From the NCBI GenBank assembly GCA_002478545.1, contig DLOY01000084.1, forward strand, positions 59,793-123,792: DNA of 64,000 nt, read 5' to 3'. Origin of the DNA: Micrococcales bacterium UBA7472 (GTDB taxonomy: Bacteria > Actinomycetota > Actinomycetes > Actinomycetales > Microbacteriaceae). Under the pieces are notes generated by a model that saw only the letters and a list, made by a program, of their open reading frames with translations, made no database searches and was not told where the DNA came from. Position 1 is the first letter of the stretch. Each line of letters begins with the position of its first letter. Of this stretch, positions 56,371 through 64,000 are shown piece by piece. The position numbers were made by a program, and so were the translations under genes.

Positions 56371-58252
56371 CGTGAGGCACTTTGGTGCCAACCACCTGAG
56401 CAACGATTTCGTGAGCTATGGCCTGTGGAGTAAGACCTAGTCGCTCCAAAATCTCCTCACGCTCTGCATGCTCGAGGAATTCAGCTGGAACTCCCACCTC
56501 GTTGAGTCCAGTGTCAACGCCGTTTGCTCTTAGCTCCTGACGTACTCGGCTTCCAAAACCGCCGACTCGAACGCCATCCTCAAGGGTCACGACCAGCCGG
56601 TGCTCGGCCGCAAAATCGATGATGCTCTTTTGGACAGGAACAATCCATCTCGGGTCAACCACCGTTGCACCGATGCCCTGTGCGGCCAGTAACTCGGCAA
56701 CTTTCATCGCGGTGTGCGCAAAGGGTCCGACTGCGACGATCAAAACATCCTTGCTGGCTGATCGGTGCAGCACATCAACGCCATCCTCCGTGCGGAATTC
56801 GGCTGGAAGGTTGCTTGCCACCGAACCCTTTGGAAAACGAATCACGGTCGGGGCATCGTTGATGCCAATAGCCTCTTGCAACTCTTCGCGCAGCGTCGCC
56901 TCATCGCGCGGGGCGGCAAGCCTAATACCTGGGACTACCTGAAGGATAGACAGATCCCAGACACCGTGGTGCGAGGCTCCATCTGGGCCAGTAATTCCAG
57001 CACGATCTAGAACGAAGGTGACTCCTGCCTTGTGCAGTGCAACATCCATGAGAAGTTGGTCAAAGGCGCGATTTAGAAAGGTTGAATAAATCGCAACAAC
57101 GGGGTGCAATCCCCCAAACGCCATACCTGCAGCAGATGCGACCGCGTGCTGCTCTGCAATCCCCACATCAAAGGTTCGGTCAGGGAATTCGGCCGCAAAC
57201 TTATCAAGTCCAACCGGTATCAACATTGCGCCGGTAATGGCGACTACATTCTGGTTTTGCTGGCCGATTTGGACCATTTGGTCAGCGAACACACCAGTCC
57301 ATGACTTGCTGCCGCTTACCTTGATGGGCATGCCGGACTCGGGGTTTATCTGGCCAACCGCGTGGAACTGGTCGGCCTTATCCTCAAGTGCCGGGTTATA
57401 GCCTCGGCCCTTTTGGGTAATCGCATGCACAATCACAGGTGCACCGTAGCTCTTTGCTAATTGGAGGGCCTCTTCCATCGCCTTTAGGTCATGGCCGTCG
57501 ATGGGTCCTATGTATTTGATTCCAAGGTTAGGGAAGATTCCCTGCGGTGCATTTTCGGTAACTATCGAATGTCCGGCTGCGTGGGCAGCATCGAATACCG
57601 CTCTTCCTAGGAATCCAAATTTGTAAAACAGCTTCTTGGAGAGTCGGTAGCCCTTTTTGTACCAACCCTCGGTGCGAATGGCGTTCAAAGTCTTTGCAAA
57701 TCCACCGATGGTCGGTGCATAGGAGCGACCGTTGTCGTTTACGACAACAACCAGCTTGCGGTCATTATCGTGGCTGATGTTGTTCAGAGCCTCCCACGCC
57801 ATGCCACCCGTGAGTGCACCATCACCAATAACAGCGACAACATGTCTATCCTGACCGGTTGACTTGAAGGCGCGACTAATCCCATCTGCCCAAGAGAGGG
57901 AGGATGAGGCGTGAGAAGACTCGACAATGTCATGCTCTGACTCACTGCGTTGCGGATAGCCTGCGATGCCGTCCTTCTGACGCAGCCTTGAGAAGTCATG
58001 GCGACCGGTCAGCAGCTTGTGTACGTAGCTCTGGTGTCCAGTGTCCCAAACAATCGAGTCTCTCGGTGAATCGAAAACCCTGTGAATTGCAACGGTGGTT
58101 TCAACCACACCTAGGTTCGGTCCGAGGTGACCGCCAGTCTTTGATACGGACTCGACTAGGTAGTCACGGATCTCCTGACACAGCGCACTCAGCTCAGCGT
58201 CGCTGAGGCTCTTGAGGACCTGGGGCTTCGTTACCCTGCGAAGAATATCCAT
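56315..58252 (-). CDS. dxs: 1-deoxy-D-xylulose-5-phosphate synthase
   Basis: Dxs condenses pyruvate and glyceraldehyde 3-phosphate, the first step of the MEP isoprenoid pathway, using thiamine diphosphate. The 645-residue protein has the GDGALTGGMAWEALNN thiamine motif, DTGHQSYVHKLLTGR, GIAEQHAVASAAGMA in the transketolase pyrimidine domain, and the C-terminal domain ending near VVGTKVPHAKPL. The last roughly 15 residues look like a tail added in the overlap with RNase D. It lies 34 nt after acnA with an 8-bp hairpin in the gap. Confidence 0.96.
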   Translation of the reverse strand: MDILRRVTKPQVLKSLSDAELSALCQEIRDYLVESVSKTGGHLGPNLGVVETTVAIHRVFDSPRDSIVWDTGHQSYVHKLLTGRHDFSRLRQKDGIAGYPQRSESEHDIVESSHASSSLSWADGISRAFKSTGQDRHVVAVIGDGALTGGMAWEALNNISHDNDRKLVVVVNDNGRSYAPTIGGFAKTLNAIRTEGWYKKGYRLSKKLFYKFGFLGRAVFDAAHAAGHSIVTENAPQGIFPNLGIKYIGPIDGHDLKAMEEALQLAKSYGAPVIVHAITQKGRGYNPALEDKADQFHAVGQINPESGMPIKVSGSKSWTGVFADQMVQIGQQNQNVVAITGAMLIPVGLDKFAAEFPDRTFDVGIAEQHAVASAAGMAFGGLHPVVAIYSTFLNRAFDQLLMDVALHKAGVTFVLDRAGITGPDGASHHGVWDLSILQVVPGIRLAAPRDEATLREELQEAIGINDAPTVIRFPKGSVASNLPAEFRTEDGVDVLHRSASKDVLIVAVGPFAHTAMKVAELLAAQGIGATVVDPRWIVPVQKSIIDFAAEHRLVVTLEDGVRVGGFGSRVRQELRANGVDTGLNEVGVPAEFLEHAEREEILERLGLTPQAIAHEIVAQVVGTKVPHAKPLEGERTQLGSEAQLG

Positions 58253-58258
58253 CTTTAC

Positions 58259-58279
58259 CTAAACCCAAATTGGATTTAG
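58259..58279 (-). repeat. Inverted repeat between acnA and dxs
   Basis: CTAAATCC-aattt-GGGTTTAG on the minus strand forms an 8-bp stem (one G-T pair) with a 5-nt loop. It ends 6 nt before the dxs ATG and takes in part of the weak AGG ribosome site. It has no T-run, so it is not a classic terminator. It could modulate dxs translation or be an operator. Confidence 0.5.
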
Positions 58280-58286
58280 TTGATTC

Positions 58287-60956
58287 CTAGGCGACCAGGG
58301 ATCGAAGGACGTACTGCAGGATTCCACCGTTTCGGAAGTAGTCGGCCTCACCGGGGGTGTCGATGCGGACGATGGCATCAAACTCGATGATTGACTTACC
58401 GGCCGGAGAGTGTTCGGAAGGCTTGGCAACCACACGCACGGTCTTCGGAGTTACGCCTTCATTGAGCTTTTCAATTCCGGTGACATCGAACACCTCGGTG
58501 CCGTCAAGGCCGAGTGAATCAGCGCTCTCCCCCTTCGGGAACTGTAGCGGGAGCACGCCCATACCAATCAGGTTTGATCGGTGGATTCGTTCAAAGCTCT
58601 CGGCAATCACAACTTTGATGCCAAGCAAACTGGTTCCCTTGGCAGCCCAGTCGCGTGAAGATCCGGAACCATACTCCTTGCCTGCAAGAGCAACTAGCGG
58701 GGTCCCTTGCGCACGGTAATTCTCGGAGGCGTCGAAGATGAAGCTCTGCGAACCCTCAGCGCTGGTGAAGTCTCTGGTGTAGCTACCCTCTACATTGTCA
58801 AGCAACTGGTTACGCAGGCGAATGTTTGCGAACGTTCCGCGAATCATCACCTCGTGGTTACCACGTCTTGAGCCATAGGAGTTGAAATCAACTCGAGAAA
58901 CTCCGCGCTCGGTGAGGTACTTTCCAGCTGGAGAATCTGCCTTGATCGATCCTGCAGGTGAAATGTGATCGGTTGTGACCGAGTCTCCAAGCTTGACCAA
59001 GACTCTTGCTCCGATTACATCGGAAACTGGCTCTGGCGTGAGCTTCATGTTGTCGAAGTATGGAGCTTTCTTGACATAGGTTGAATTCTCATCCCAGGTA
59101 AAGATCGAACCCTTTGGGGTCGGCAGTGAACGCCAGCGCTCGTCACCATCAAACACAGATGCGTACTGGGTCTTGAACATCTCCGAATTAATCGAAGAGT
59201 CAATCGTGGATTGAACTTCTTCCGGGGATGGCCAGATGTCTCTCAAGAAGACATCGTTACCCTGCTGGTCTTGGCCGAGCGGGTCGGTTTCGAAGTCGAA
59301 GTCCATCGTGCCAGCTAGAGAGTAGGCGATAACCAGCGGTGGAGATGCAAGGTAGTTCATCTTCACGTCTGGGTTGATGCGACCCTCGAAGTTGCGGTTT
59401 CCAGAAAGAACAGCGGTTACGGCTAGATCATTCTCGTTAATCGCCTTTGAAATCTCGTCACTCAGCGGACCTGAGTTTCCGATACAGGTGGTGCAACCAT
59501 AGCCAACCAAGTTGAAACCAAGGGCGTCTAGCGACTCCGTCAACCCAGCCTTGGCGTAATACTCGGTGACAACTTTTGAACCAGGGGCGAGTGAGGTCTT
59601 TACCCAAGGCTTTGCCTTCAGACCCTTAGCTACTGCCTTCTTTGCTAGAAGGCCAGCCGCAAGCATCACCGATGGGTTGGAGGTGTTGGTGCAAGAGGTG
59701 ATTGAGGCAATTGTCACTGCACCGTGATCGATGGTGAATTCTTTACCTTCCACCTTTGCGGGCTTGCTTTGCTCGCCTGCGTAGGTCGGTAGCACCTGCT
59801 CAAATGAAGTCTTGGCCTTTGAGAGCTCAATTCGGTCCTGTGGTCGCTTTGGACCAGCAATCGAAGGTACAACCGTGGATAGGTCAAGCTCGAGGTACTC
59901 GGAATAGACCGGTTCGATTGATGGGTCGTGCCAAAGCCCCTGTGCCTTGGTGTATGCCTCAACCAGCGCAACTTCTTGCTCAGAACGACCGGTAACGCGA
60001 AGGTAGTCCAGGGTGACCTCGTCGATTGGGAAGATAGCGACGGTGGACCCGAATTCTGGGGACATGTTTCCGATAGTTGCACGGTTTGCAAGTGGCACCT
60101 TAGACACACCCTTGCCATAGAACTCAACGAACTTACCGACCACTCCGTGCTTGCGCAGCATCTCAGTAATTGTCAAAACAACGTCAGTCGCGGTCGCTCC
60201 GGTCGGGATCTCACCGGTGAGCTTGAATCCGACAACTCTTGGAATGAGCATGGAGACTGGCTGGCCGAGCATTGCCGCCTCGGCTTCAATGCCTCCTACT
60301 CCCCAACCAAGAACACCCAGTCCGTTGACCATGGTGGTGTGTGAATCGGTTCCGACGCAGGAGTCTGGGTAAGCAACAAGCTCACCATCGATCTCGCGGG
60401 TCATTACGGTTCGGGCAAGATACTCAATGTTTACCTGGTGGACAATTCCAGTTCCCGGTGGAACGACCTTGAAATTGTCAAAGGCTGTTTGACCCCAGCG
60501 AAGGAATTGATAACGTTCCGCGTTTCTCTGGTACTCGAATTCGACGTTGCGCTCAGCAGCATCCGGAGAGCCTGCGATGTCAATCACAACCGAGTGGTCG
60601 ATGACCATCTCGGCGGGAGCCAGTGGGTTGATCTGCTGTGGGTCACCACCAAGCTGAGCTACAGCCTCACGCATGGTTGCCAAATCGACGACGCAAGGGA
60701 CACCGGTGAAGTCCTGCATGATCACGCGGGCGGGAGTGAACTGAATTTCAGTGTCAGGCTCTGCGCTTGGGTCCCAATTCACCAAGGCATCAACGTGAGC
60801 CTTGGTCACGTTCGCACCATCCTCGGTGCGGAGCATGTTCTCTAGAAGGATCTTTAGGCTGTAAGGAAGCTTTTGCGCCCCCAGCTCAGCCATGCTGTAG
60901 TACTTGTAGTCCTTGCCGGCAACCGACAGTGACTTAGCTTGGAAACTTTTACCCAT
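58287..60956 (-). CDS. acnA: Aconitate hydratase A
   Basis: AcnA isomerises citrate and isocitrate through a 4Fe-4S cluster. The 889-residue protein is the monomeric AcnA/IRP1-type form. The cluster cysteines are visible in [14 protein letters not shown] and [13 protein letters not shown]. The swivel domain at the C-terminus has [16 protein letters not shown] and the substrate arginine region [14 protein letters not shown]. It overlaps the following DUF3159 gene's stop by 8 nt (ATGGGTAA), so it is coupled to the upstream gene. Confidence 0.97.
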   Translation of the reverse strand: MGKSFQAKSLSVAGKDYKYYSMAELGAQKLPYSLKILLENMLRTEDGANVTKAHVDALVNWDPSAEPDTEIQFTPARVIMQDFTGVPCVVDLATMREAVAQLGGDPQQINPLAPAEMVIDHSVVIDIAGSPDAAERNVEFEYQRNAERYQFLRWGQTAFDNFKVVPPGTGIVHQVNIEYLARTVMTREIDGELVAYPDSCVGTDSHTTMVNGLGVLGWGVGGIEAEAAMLGQPVSMLIPRVVGFKLTGEIPTGATATDVVLTITEMLRKHGVVGKFVEFYGKGVSKVPLANRATIGNMSPEFGSTVAIFPIDEVTLDYLRVTGRSEQEVALVEAYTKAQGLWHDPSIEPVYSEYLELDLSTVVPSIAGPKRPQDRIELSKAKTSFEQVLPTYAGEQSKPAKVEGKEFTIDHGAVTIASITSCTNTSNPSVMLAAGLLAKKAVAKGLKAKPWVKTSLAPGSKVVTEYYAKAGLTESLDALGFNLVGYGCTTCIGNSGPLSDEISKAINENDLAVTAVLSGNRNFEGRINPDVKMNYLASPPLVIAYSLAGTMDFDFETDPLGQDQQGNDVFLRDIWPSPEEVQSTIDSSINSEMFKTQYASVFDGDERWRSLPTPKGSIFTWDENSTYVKKAPYFDNMKLTPEPVSDVIGARVLVKLGDSVTTDHISPAGSIKADSPAGKYLTERGVSRVDFNSYGSRRGNHEVMIRGTFANIRLRNQLLDNVEGSYTRDFTSAEGSQSFIFDASENYRAQGTPLVALAGKEYGSGSSRDWAAKGTSLLGIKVVIAESFERIHRSNLIGMGVLPLQFPKGESADSLGLDGTEVFDVTGIEKLNEGVTPKTVRVVAKPSEHSPAGKSIIEFDAIVRIDTPGEADYFRNGGILQYVLRSLVA

Positions 60957-61647
60957 GTGTATTTCCTCCAGAGTTACTCGAATAATCTACCGCTTTTGCC
61001 TGCTGGATTCGTCTAAGTAGAACCCAGGTCAGCGCCAGCAAGCCTGCATACGCGGGAGCGCCCATGATCGCTCTGGCCATCGCCAATTGCTCGACTAGGT
61101 CAGCAAAGTAAAGCGGTACCTGAACCAAGAGTCGAAGCGAGAAGAACAAGACCCAAATCAGAGTGATCACTTGGAATTTGCGCCTAAGTGGTTTATCGGC
61201 TCGCCAGTGGTCGAGGCCGAATAGGAATTGCCCTGCATATCCCAAAATGGGCCGCTTCAGGATGACGCTAATCAGAAGAACAGAACCGTATGAAGCATTC
61301 GTGAAAAAGCCGGGCACGAAGTAGTCAGAGGCCTGGCCACCCTCTCGAAGCGCCAGGAAGGCCGCTAGTCCAACTGCGGCCAGACCTATCAAAGCCTGCA
61401 TCAGTGACTTGCGTTGAAAAAGCCGAATCAAGATGAATACGAATGAGAGCCCCACGGCAGCCGAGACGGCCCAAATGGCAGAACGACTGAGGCCGTAGGT
61501 TACTGAGAACGCAGTGGCAGGAAGAACTGCCTCCAAAATTCCTAGTGGGCCGCCGATTGAGGCCAGTAGTGAGGATCCAGTGAGTACTAAGTCCTCTCCT
61601 TCTTTCGCGAGGCCAAGCCGACCCGCTACCTGATCTCTTTTACTCAT
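60949..61647 (-). CDS. DUF3159-family membrane protein
   Basis: The 232-residue protein has about six hydrophobic segments between residues 30 and 215, for example [19 protein letters not shown] and [20 protein letters not shown]. It resembles DUF3159, a family restricted to actinobacteria. Its function is unknown. It overlaps DUF3710 by 8 nt upstream and acnA by 8 nt downstream. The dut-DUF3710-DUF3159 order is conserved in M. tuberculosis (Rv2697c, Rv2696c, Rv2693c), where other genes are interspersed. Confidence 0.82.
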   Translation of the reverse strand: MSKRDQVAGRLGLAKEGEDLVLTGSSLLASIGGPLGILEAVLPATAFSVTYGLSRSAIWAVSAAVGLSFVFILIRLFQRKSLMQALIGLAAVGLAAFLALREGGQASDYFVPGFFTNASYGSVLLISVILKRPILGYAGQFLFGLDHWRADKPLRRKFQVITLIWVLFFSLRLLVQVPLYFADLVEQLAMARAIMGAPAYAGLLALTWVLLRRIQQAKAVDYSSNSGGNTHG

Positions 61648-62200
61648 TCGCCGTCGGGAGGGTGATTGGTAGTAGCTCCCCCGGAGGCAGGGCTGTGTCG
61701 CCGCGGTTGACAGCTACCGATCTGTAAAGCGCGATTAGCTTTGAATAGGTCTCCGGTTGATAGATCTCAGGTCCAGTCAGTACCCCCCTGAGAAACCAGC
61801 GCGGCCCATCAACTCCGATGAATCTTGATTCGCGTAGGAATCGCTTGCCGTTTTCAGTTACGGAGGTTTGGACTCGAAGTTCTGGACCTAATGCCCCTGG
61901 GATGACCTCGGCTAGACCATTTTGCTCTGCGATGCCTTTGGCAATAGCGTTCATGGTGAAATCCCACAGGCCCTCGGACTTTGTGGCGGCAAACGCCTGG
62001 ATTTGCAATCGGTGCCCATCTTGCTCAAGCGAAAGCGACACTATGCGCTTGGACTGATCATCGACATCCGCCTTGATTGTGATGCCTGCTTGTGGCGAAA
62101 TTCGCAGCGACCCGAAATCCAGGTAAGGGGTCAAGACACCGACTTCGGCTACGTCGAACGGACCATTTTCAATTCGGTCACTTGGTTCAAGCTTCGCCAT
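61640..62200 (-). CDS. DUF3710-family protein
   Basis: The 186-residue soluble protein matches DUF3710 by position after dut and by segments such as NGPFDVAEVGVLTPYLDFGS, EVIPGALGPELRVQ and DGPRWFLRGVLTGPEIYQPE. It has no recognisable catalytic motif or signal peptide. Function is unknown. It is joined to dut by a TGATG overlap and to DUF3159 by an 8-nt overlap. Confidence 0.84.
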   Translation of the reverse strand: MAKLEPSDRIENGPFDVAEVGVLTPYLDFGSLRISPQAGITIKADVDDQSKRIVSLSLEQDGHRLQIQAFAATKSEGLWDFTMNAIAKGIAEQNGLAEVIPGALGPELRVQTSVTENGKRFLRESRFIGVDGPRWFLRGVLTGPEIYQPETYSKLIALYRSVAVNRGDTALPPGELLPITLPTANE

Positions 62201-62631
62201 CAGCTTCGACCTGTCGAGCCAAAGCCACTCTCACCGCGGGAGCTCTCTGGCAAATCTTGCACCGGGTGGAACGTCGCTCGCTCGACGCGCTGAAATACCA
62301 GCTGTGCGATGCGATCACCTCTGGTGATTTGGAAATCCTCATCTGAGAGATTTATCAGGGTAACCATTAGTTCACCTCGGTAGCCGGCGTCCACGGTGCC
62401 GGGGGTGTTCAAAACGGTAACGCCATGTTTCGCTGCGAGGCCAGATCGTGGATGAACCAAACCCACGTAGCCATCAGGCATTGCGATTTTCACACCGGTC
62501 TTTACCAGGGCACGCTTTCCCGGTTGTAGCACCAGGGTCTCGGTGGAACGCAGATCCGCACCCGCGTCACCTGGTTTTGCATAGCTGGGTTCAAAGCCCT
62601 CTTCGGCAATGATGAGCACGTCTAAATTCAC
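62200..62631 (-). CDS. dut: Deoxyuridine 5'-triphosphate nucleotidohydrolase
   Basis: Dut hydrolyses dUTP to dUMP, keeping uracil out of DNA. The 143-residue trimeric dUTPase has all five motifs: PGDAGADLRS, PRSGLAAKHG, LNTPGTVDAGYRGE, RGDRIAQLVF and the C-terminal RGESGFGSTG. The GTG at 62631 is chosen over a 54-codon upstream extension that runs antisense through the next gene. TACGCT lies 6 nt before the GTG, so the transcript may be leaderless. A GTG four codons downstream is a minor alternative. Confidence 0.95.
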   Translation of the reverse strand: MNLDVLIIAEEGFEPSYAKPGDAGADLRSTETLVLQPGKRALVKTGVKIAMPDGYVGLVHPRSGLAAKHGVTVLNTPGTVDAGYRGELMVTLINLSDEDFQITRGDRIAQLVFQRVERATFHPVQDLPESSRGESGFGSTGRS

Positions 62632-62637
62632 CCCGCC

Positions 62638-62647
62638 AGCGTAATCT
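62638..62647. promoter_or_regulatory. Overlapping -10 boxes of two divergent leaderless promoters
   Basis: On the plus strand TAATCT (62642-62647) lies 6 nt before the GTG of the DUF3093 gene. On the minus strand TACGCT (62643-62638) lies 6 nt before the GTG of dut. The boxes overlap by 2 nt in a 22-nt intergenic gap and neither gene has a proper ribosome site. Both promoters could not be occupied at once if these assignments are right. Confidence 0.5.
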
Positions 62648-62653
62648 ATTTGC

Positions 62654-63097
62654 GTGCACCTTGTTTTTGAAGAGCGTCTTCTCCCCGCCCCGACAACATA
62701 TCTGGCGTTGTCACTATCCGGTCCGATGGTCGCTCTTGCTGCATTGCCATTTGGCTTTGATCTTGCTTTGGCGCTTGGGATTGCAGTTCCCACACTCCTA
62801 TTCGGAATGGCAACCTATTTCGCTCCGAAGATTTCCCTAACGGATTCGGAGCTTCAAGCGGGTTCTTTCCGCATTCCGCGCGAAATCATCGGCGAGGCTT
62901 TGGTCTTGGATCAGCAAGCCACCCGTTTCGAGCGAGGTCCGGGGTTGAATGCAAATGCCAGAATGCTGCTGCGGGGAGACATCGGAACGATGATCAAGCT
63001 AGAGATTGTGGATCCGACAGATCCGACACCGTATCTCTTGATTTCAACGCGTAGAGCAAACCAGCTAGCTAGCGCACTCCGTGCAGATCGGGCCTAG
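62654..63097 (+). CDS. DUF3093-family membrane protein
   Basis: The 147-residue protein has two predicted transmembrane helices (about 12-33 and 37-58, with LALSLSGPMVALAALPFGF) and a soluble C-terminal domain of about 85 residues. It matches DUF3093 by topology and by position, divergent from dut and convergent with DUF4193, as in M. tuberculosis Rv2697c-Rv2698-Rv2699c. Its function is unknown. The 3' end overlaps the DUF4193 gene by 33 nt. Confidence 0.84.
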   Translation: MHLVFEERLLPAPTTYLALSLSGPMVALAALPFGFDLALALGIAVPTLLFGMATYFAPKISLTDSELQAGSFRIPREIIGEALVLDQQATRFERGPGLNANARMLLRGDIGTMIKLEIVDPTDPTPYLLISTRRANQLASALRADRA

Positions 63098-63346
63098 CTT
63101 TGTCTTTGAAGCCATCTGATTCAGAGGCTTAACCAAGAAGCAGCTCATGCAGGTGAATTCATTTTCCTGCAGCGGAAGGATCACTACCTCGAGCTCTTCG
63201 TTCACTACATCTGGAATGGTGAAAGAATCAACATTGTCAGCGTCGTCTTCGCTGATTGTTGGCTTCGAAGGAATGCGCTCCTTGATTGCGTCTAGAGATT
63301 CCGTATCGTCATCGTTCTTACGCTGAGCGTCGTAATCAGTAGCCAT
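63065..63346 (-). CDS. DUF4193-family protein with a zinc-ribbon-like C-terminus
   Basis: The 93-residue acidic protein begins MATDYDAQRKNDDDTESLDA, typical of DUF4193, and ends with two cysteine pairs, FTCMSCFLVK and GPICTECAS, that could bind zinc. It is a small conserved actinobacterial protein of unknown function. The ATG at 63346 has AAAGGGA about 7 nt upstream; the open frame upstream has no family match and is rejected. The last 33 nt overlap the end of DUF3093 on the other strand. Confidence 0.88.
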   Translation of the reverse strand: MATDYDAQRKNDDDTESLDAIKERIPSKPTISEDDADNVDSFTIPDVVNEELEVVILPLQENEFTCMSCFLVKPLNQMASKTKLGPICTECAS

Positions 63347-63503
63347 AGAGCATCCCTTTCCATTCCTCGGCGTGAAGCATGCCCTAGTCATTTGATAAAA
63401 GCAAGTTGGAAACGCCGTCAGTGGAATTCTCTTAGCAAACTCACCGAGCAAGATGCCGCGGTGTTCTGAGCTGGGGTGCCAGACTTCATCAAAGGAGGCG
63501 GCT

Positions 63504-64000
63504 ATGGAGCTGAGGTTCATCACTCGCGAGAGCGATTTCTTGATTTTAGAAACGGAATCAGGAGAGCGAGCTCGGGTTCTGATCGACGAGTCCTTGAAAG
63601 AGGCCGTAAAGCGGGTGCCGCAAATTGCTAGCTCTGGCGTCAGCCCAAAGGATGTGCAGAGCGCTATTCGCTCCGGCAAGACCCCGCAGGAGGTCGCTCA
63701 ACAGCTCAATGTTCCGATTGAAGCAGTCCTCCCATTTGCCGCTCCAATCTTGGATGAGCTTCGGTTTGTGCTGAAGCAAGCCCTCACCACCAAAGTTTCT
63801 AATGGCTCGAAGATGCAGGAGTTCGGCGAGCTCGTAGCGCAGACCTACCCAAACCCTGACTTTGAAGTTACAAAGCCGGCGGATAAGTGGATCCTCACTG
63901 CCGGTAACAGCCTCAAATGGCACTTTGACCCGAAAACCAGATTAATTGACCCAGTAAGTCCAGCTGCTCAGGAGCTGGCTAAGTCAATTTCTAGTGAACG
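63504..64000 (+). CDS. sepH: SepH cell-division regulator, N-terminal part (cut by window edge)
   Basis: The first 165 residues of a DUF3071/SepH protein are visible, starting MELRFITRESDFLILETESG. SepH in Streptomyces and Mycobacterium binds FtsZ and promotes division. The conserved N-terminal part includes ARVLIDESLKEAVKR and a helix-turn-helix-like stretch VSPKDVQSAIRSGKTPQEVA followed by QQLNVPIEAVLPFAAPI. The ATG has an excellent AAAGGAGG 5 nt upstream. The C-terminal part lies outside the window. The 157 nt to the divergent DUF4193 gene hold no strong promoter pair I can defend. Confidence 0.9.
   Translation, partial: MELRFITRESDFLILETESGERARVLIDESLKEAVKRVPQIASSGVSPKDVQSAIRSGKTPQEVAQQLNVPIEAVLPFAAPILDELRFVLKQALTTKVSNGSKMQEFGELVAQTYPNPDFEVTKPADKWILTAGNSLKWHFDPKTRLIDPVSPAAQELAKSISSE

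Noticed and set aside
62632..62793. 54-codon N-terminal extension of dut
   Set aside because: It runs antisense through the start of DUF3093; all dUTPase motifs follow the GTG at 62631.
63347..63503. Promoters in the DUF4193-sepH gap (TTGGAA-n17-CTCTTA on plus; TTGCTT-n17-CATGCT on minus)
   Set aside because: Each hexamer pair has too many mismatches to report as a feature, though divergent promoters must lie here or nearby.
63558..63923. 121-codon minus-strand open frame at the window end
   Set aside because: It is antisense to sepH, which has a strong ribosome site and clear family sequence.
1..64000. CRISPR array, insertion sequence, prophage, toxin-antitoxin or secondary-metabolite cluster
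   Set aside because: No spaced direct repeats, transposase, integrase, phage or toxin families, or modular synthases are seen; the whole window is syntenic core genome.

Overview
The window is a stretch of core chromosome from an actinobacterium of the family Microbacteriaceae, probably from the small-genome freshwater Luna lineage (Rhodoluna/Aquiluna-like). This placement is inferred from gene order and protein family variants, not from a search. The markers are the pyr-car-gmk-rpoZ-coaBC-metK-priA-fmt-rsmB-rpe order, the nusB-efp-aro-mltG-ruvX-alaS-rpsD order, the rel-secFD-yajC-ruvBAC-yebC-pdxTS-thrS order, actinobacteria-restricted families (DUF3000, DUF3093, DUF3159, DUF3710, DUF4193, SepH), a PriA without helicase motifs and long-form HisG. 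Packing is extreme: most neighbours overlap by 1-14 nt (ATGA, TAATG, TAGTG, 8-nt overlaps), no gap exceeds about 160 nt, and TTG and GTG starts are common.

Layout. Positions 1-29220, all on the minus strand, form a nearly gapless block. It begins (in transcription order) with rpsD, two small membrane-associated proteins, alaS, ruvX, mltG, the shikimate set aroE-C-K-B-Q, efp and nusB. After a short leader with a clear PyrR-binding hairpin come pyrR-pyrB-pyrC-(membrane protein)-carA-carB-pyrF, then gmk, rpoZ, coaBC, metK, priA, fmt, rsmB, rpe, hisE-hisG-hisF-hisI and the start of trpE. Positions 29319-32594 hold rarA (minus) and a divergent pair of a membrane-anchored cyclophilin and a DUF349 protein (plus). 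Positions 32600-44623 are a second minus-strand run: rel, secF-secD-yajC, ruvB-ruvA-ruvC, yebC, pdxT-pdxS, a HIT protein and thrS.

Positions 44711-46738 carry a short VIT-family transporter and malate:quinone oxidoreductase (plus). Then come a secreted Fn3/5'-nucleotidase, a tRNA trio (Gly, Cys, Val) and an ammonium transporter, all minus; nhaA (plus); and a ZapE-like ATPase (minus). Positions 52743-56370 (plus) hold an SseA-type sulfurtransferase, a SufE-like protein, a compact RibD-C-like protein, a DUF3000 protein and an RNase D. Positions 56315-62631 (minus) hold dxs, acnA, DUF3159, DUF3710 and dut. The end has DUF3093 (plus), DUF4193 (minus) and the start of sepH (plus).

Functionally the window covers UMP, chorismate, histidine, PLP, SAM, CoA and DOXP synthesis, translation, Sec export, Holliday-junction resolution and the stringent response. 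I see no mobile element, CRISPR array, toxin-antitoxin pair, prophage, rRNA or obviously new multigene system. The most interesting signals are regulatory: a PyrR-binding RNA hairpin abutting the pyrR ribosome site, several candidate leaderless promoters (including a divergent pair with overlapping -10 boxes), a promoter built into a terminator tail, three antisense 3' overlaps between convergent genes, and the absence of the actinobacterial IHF gene from its usual place before gmk.
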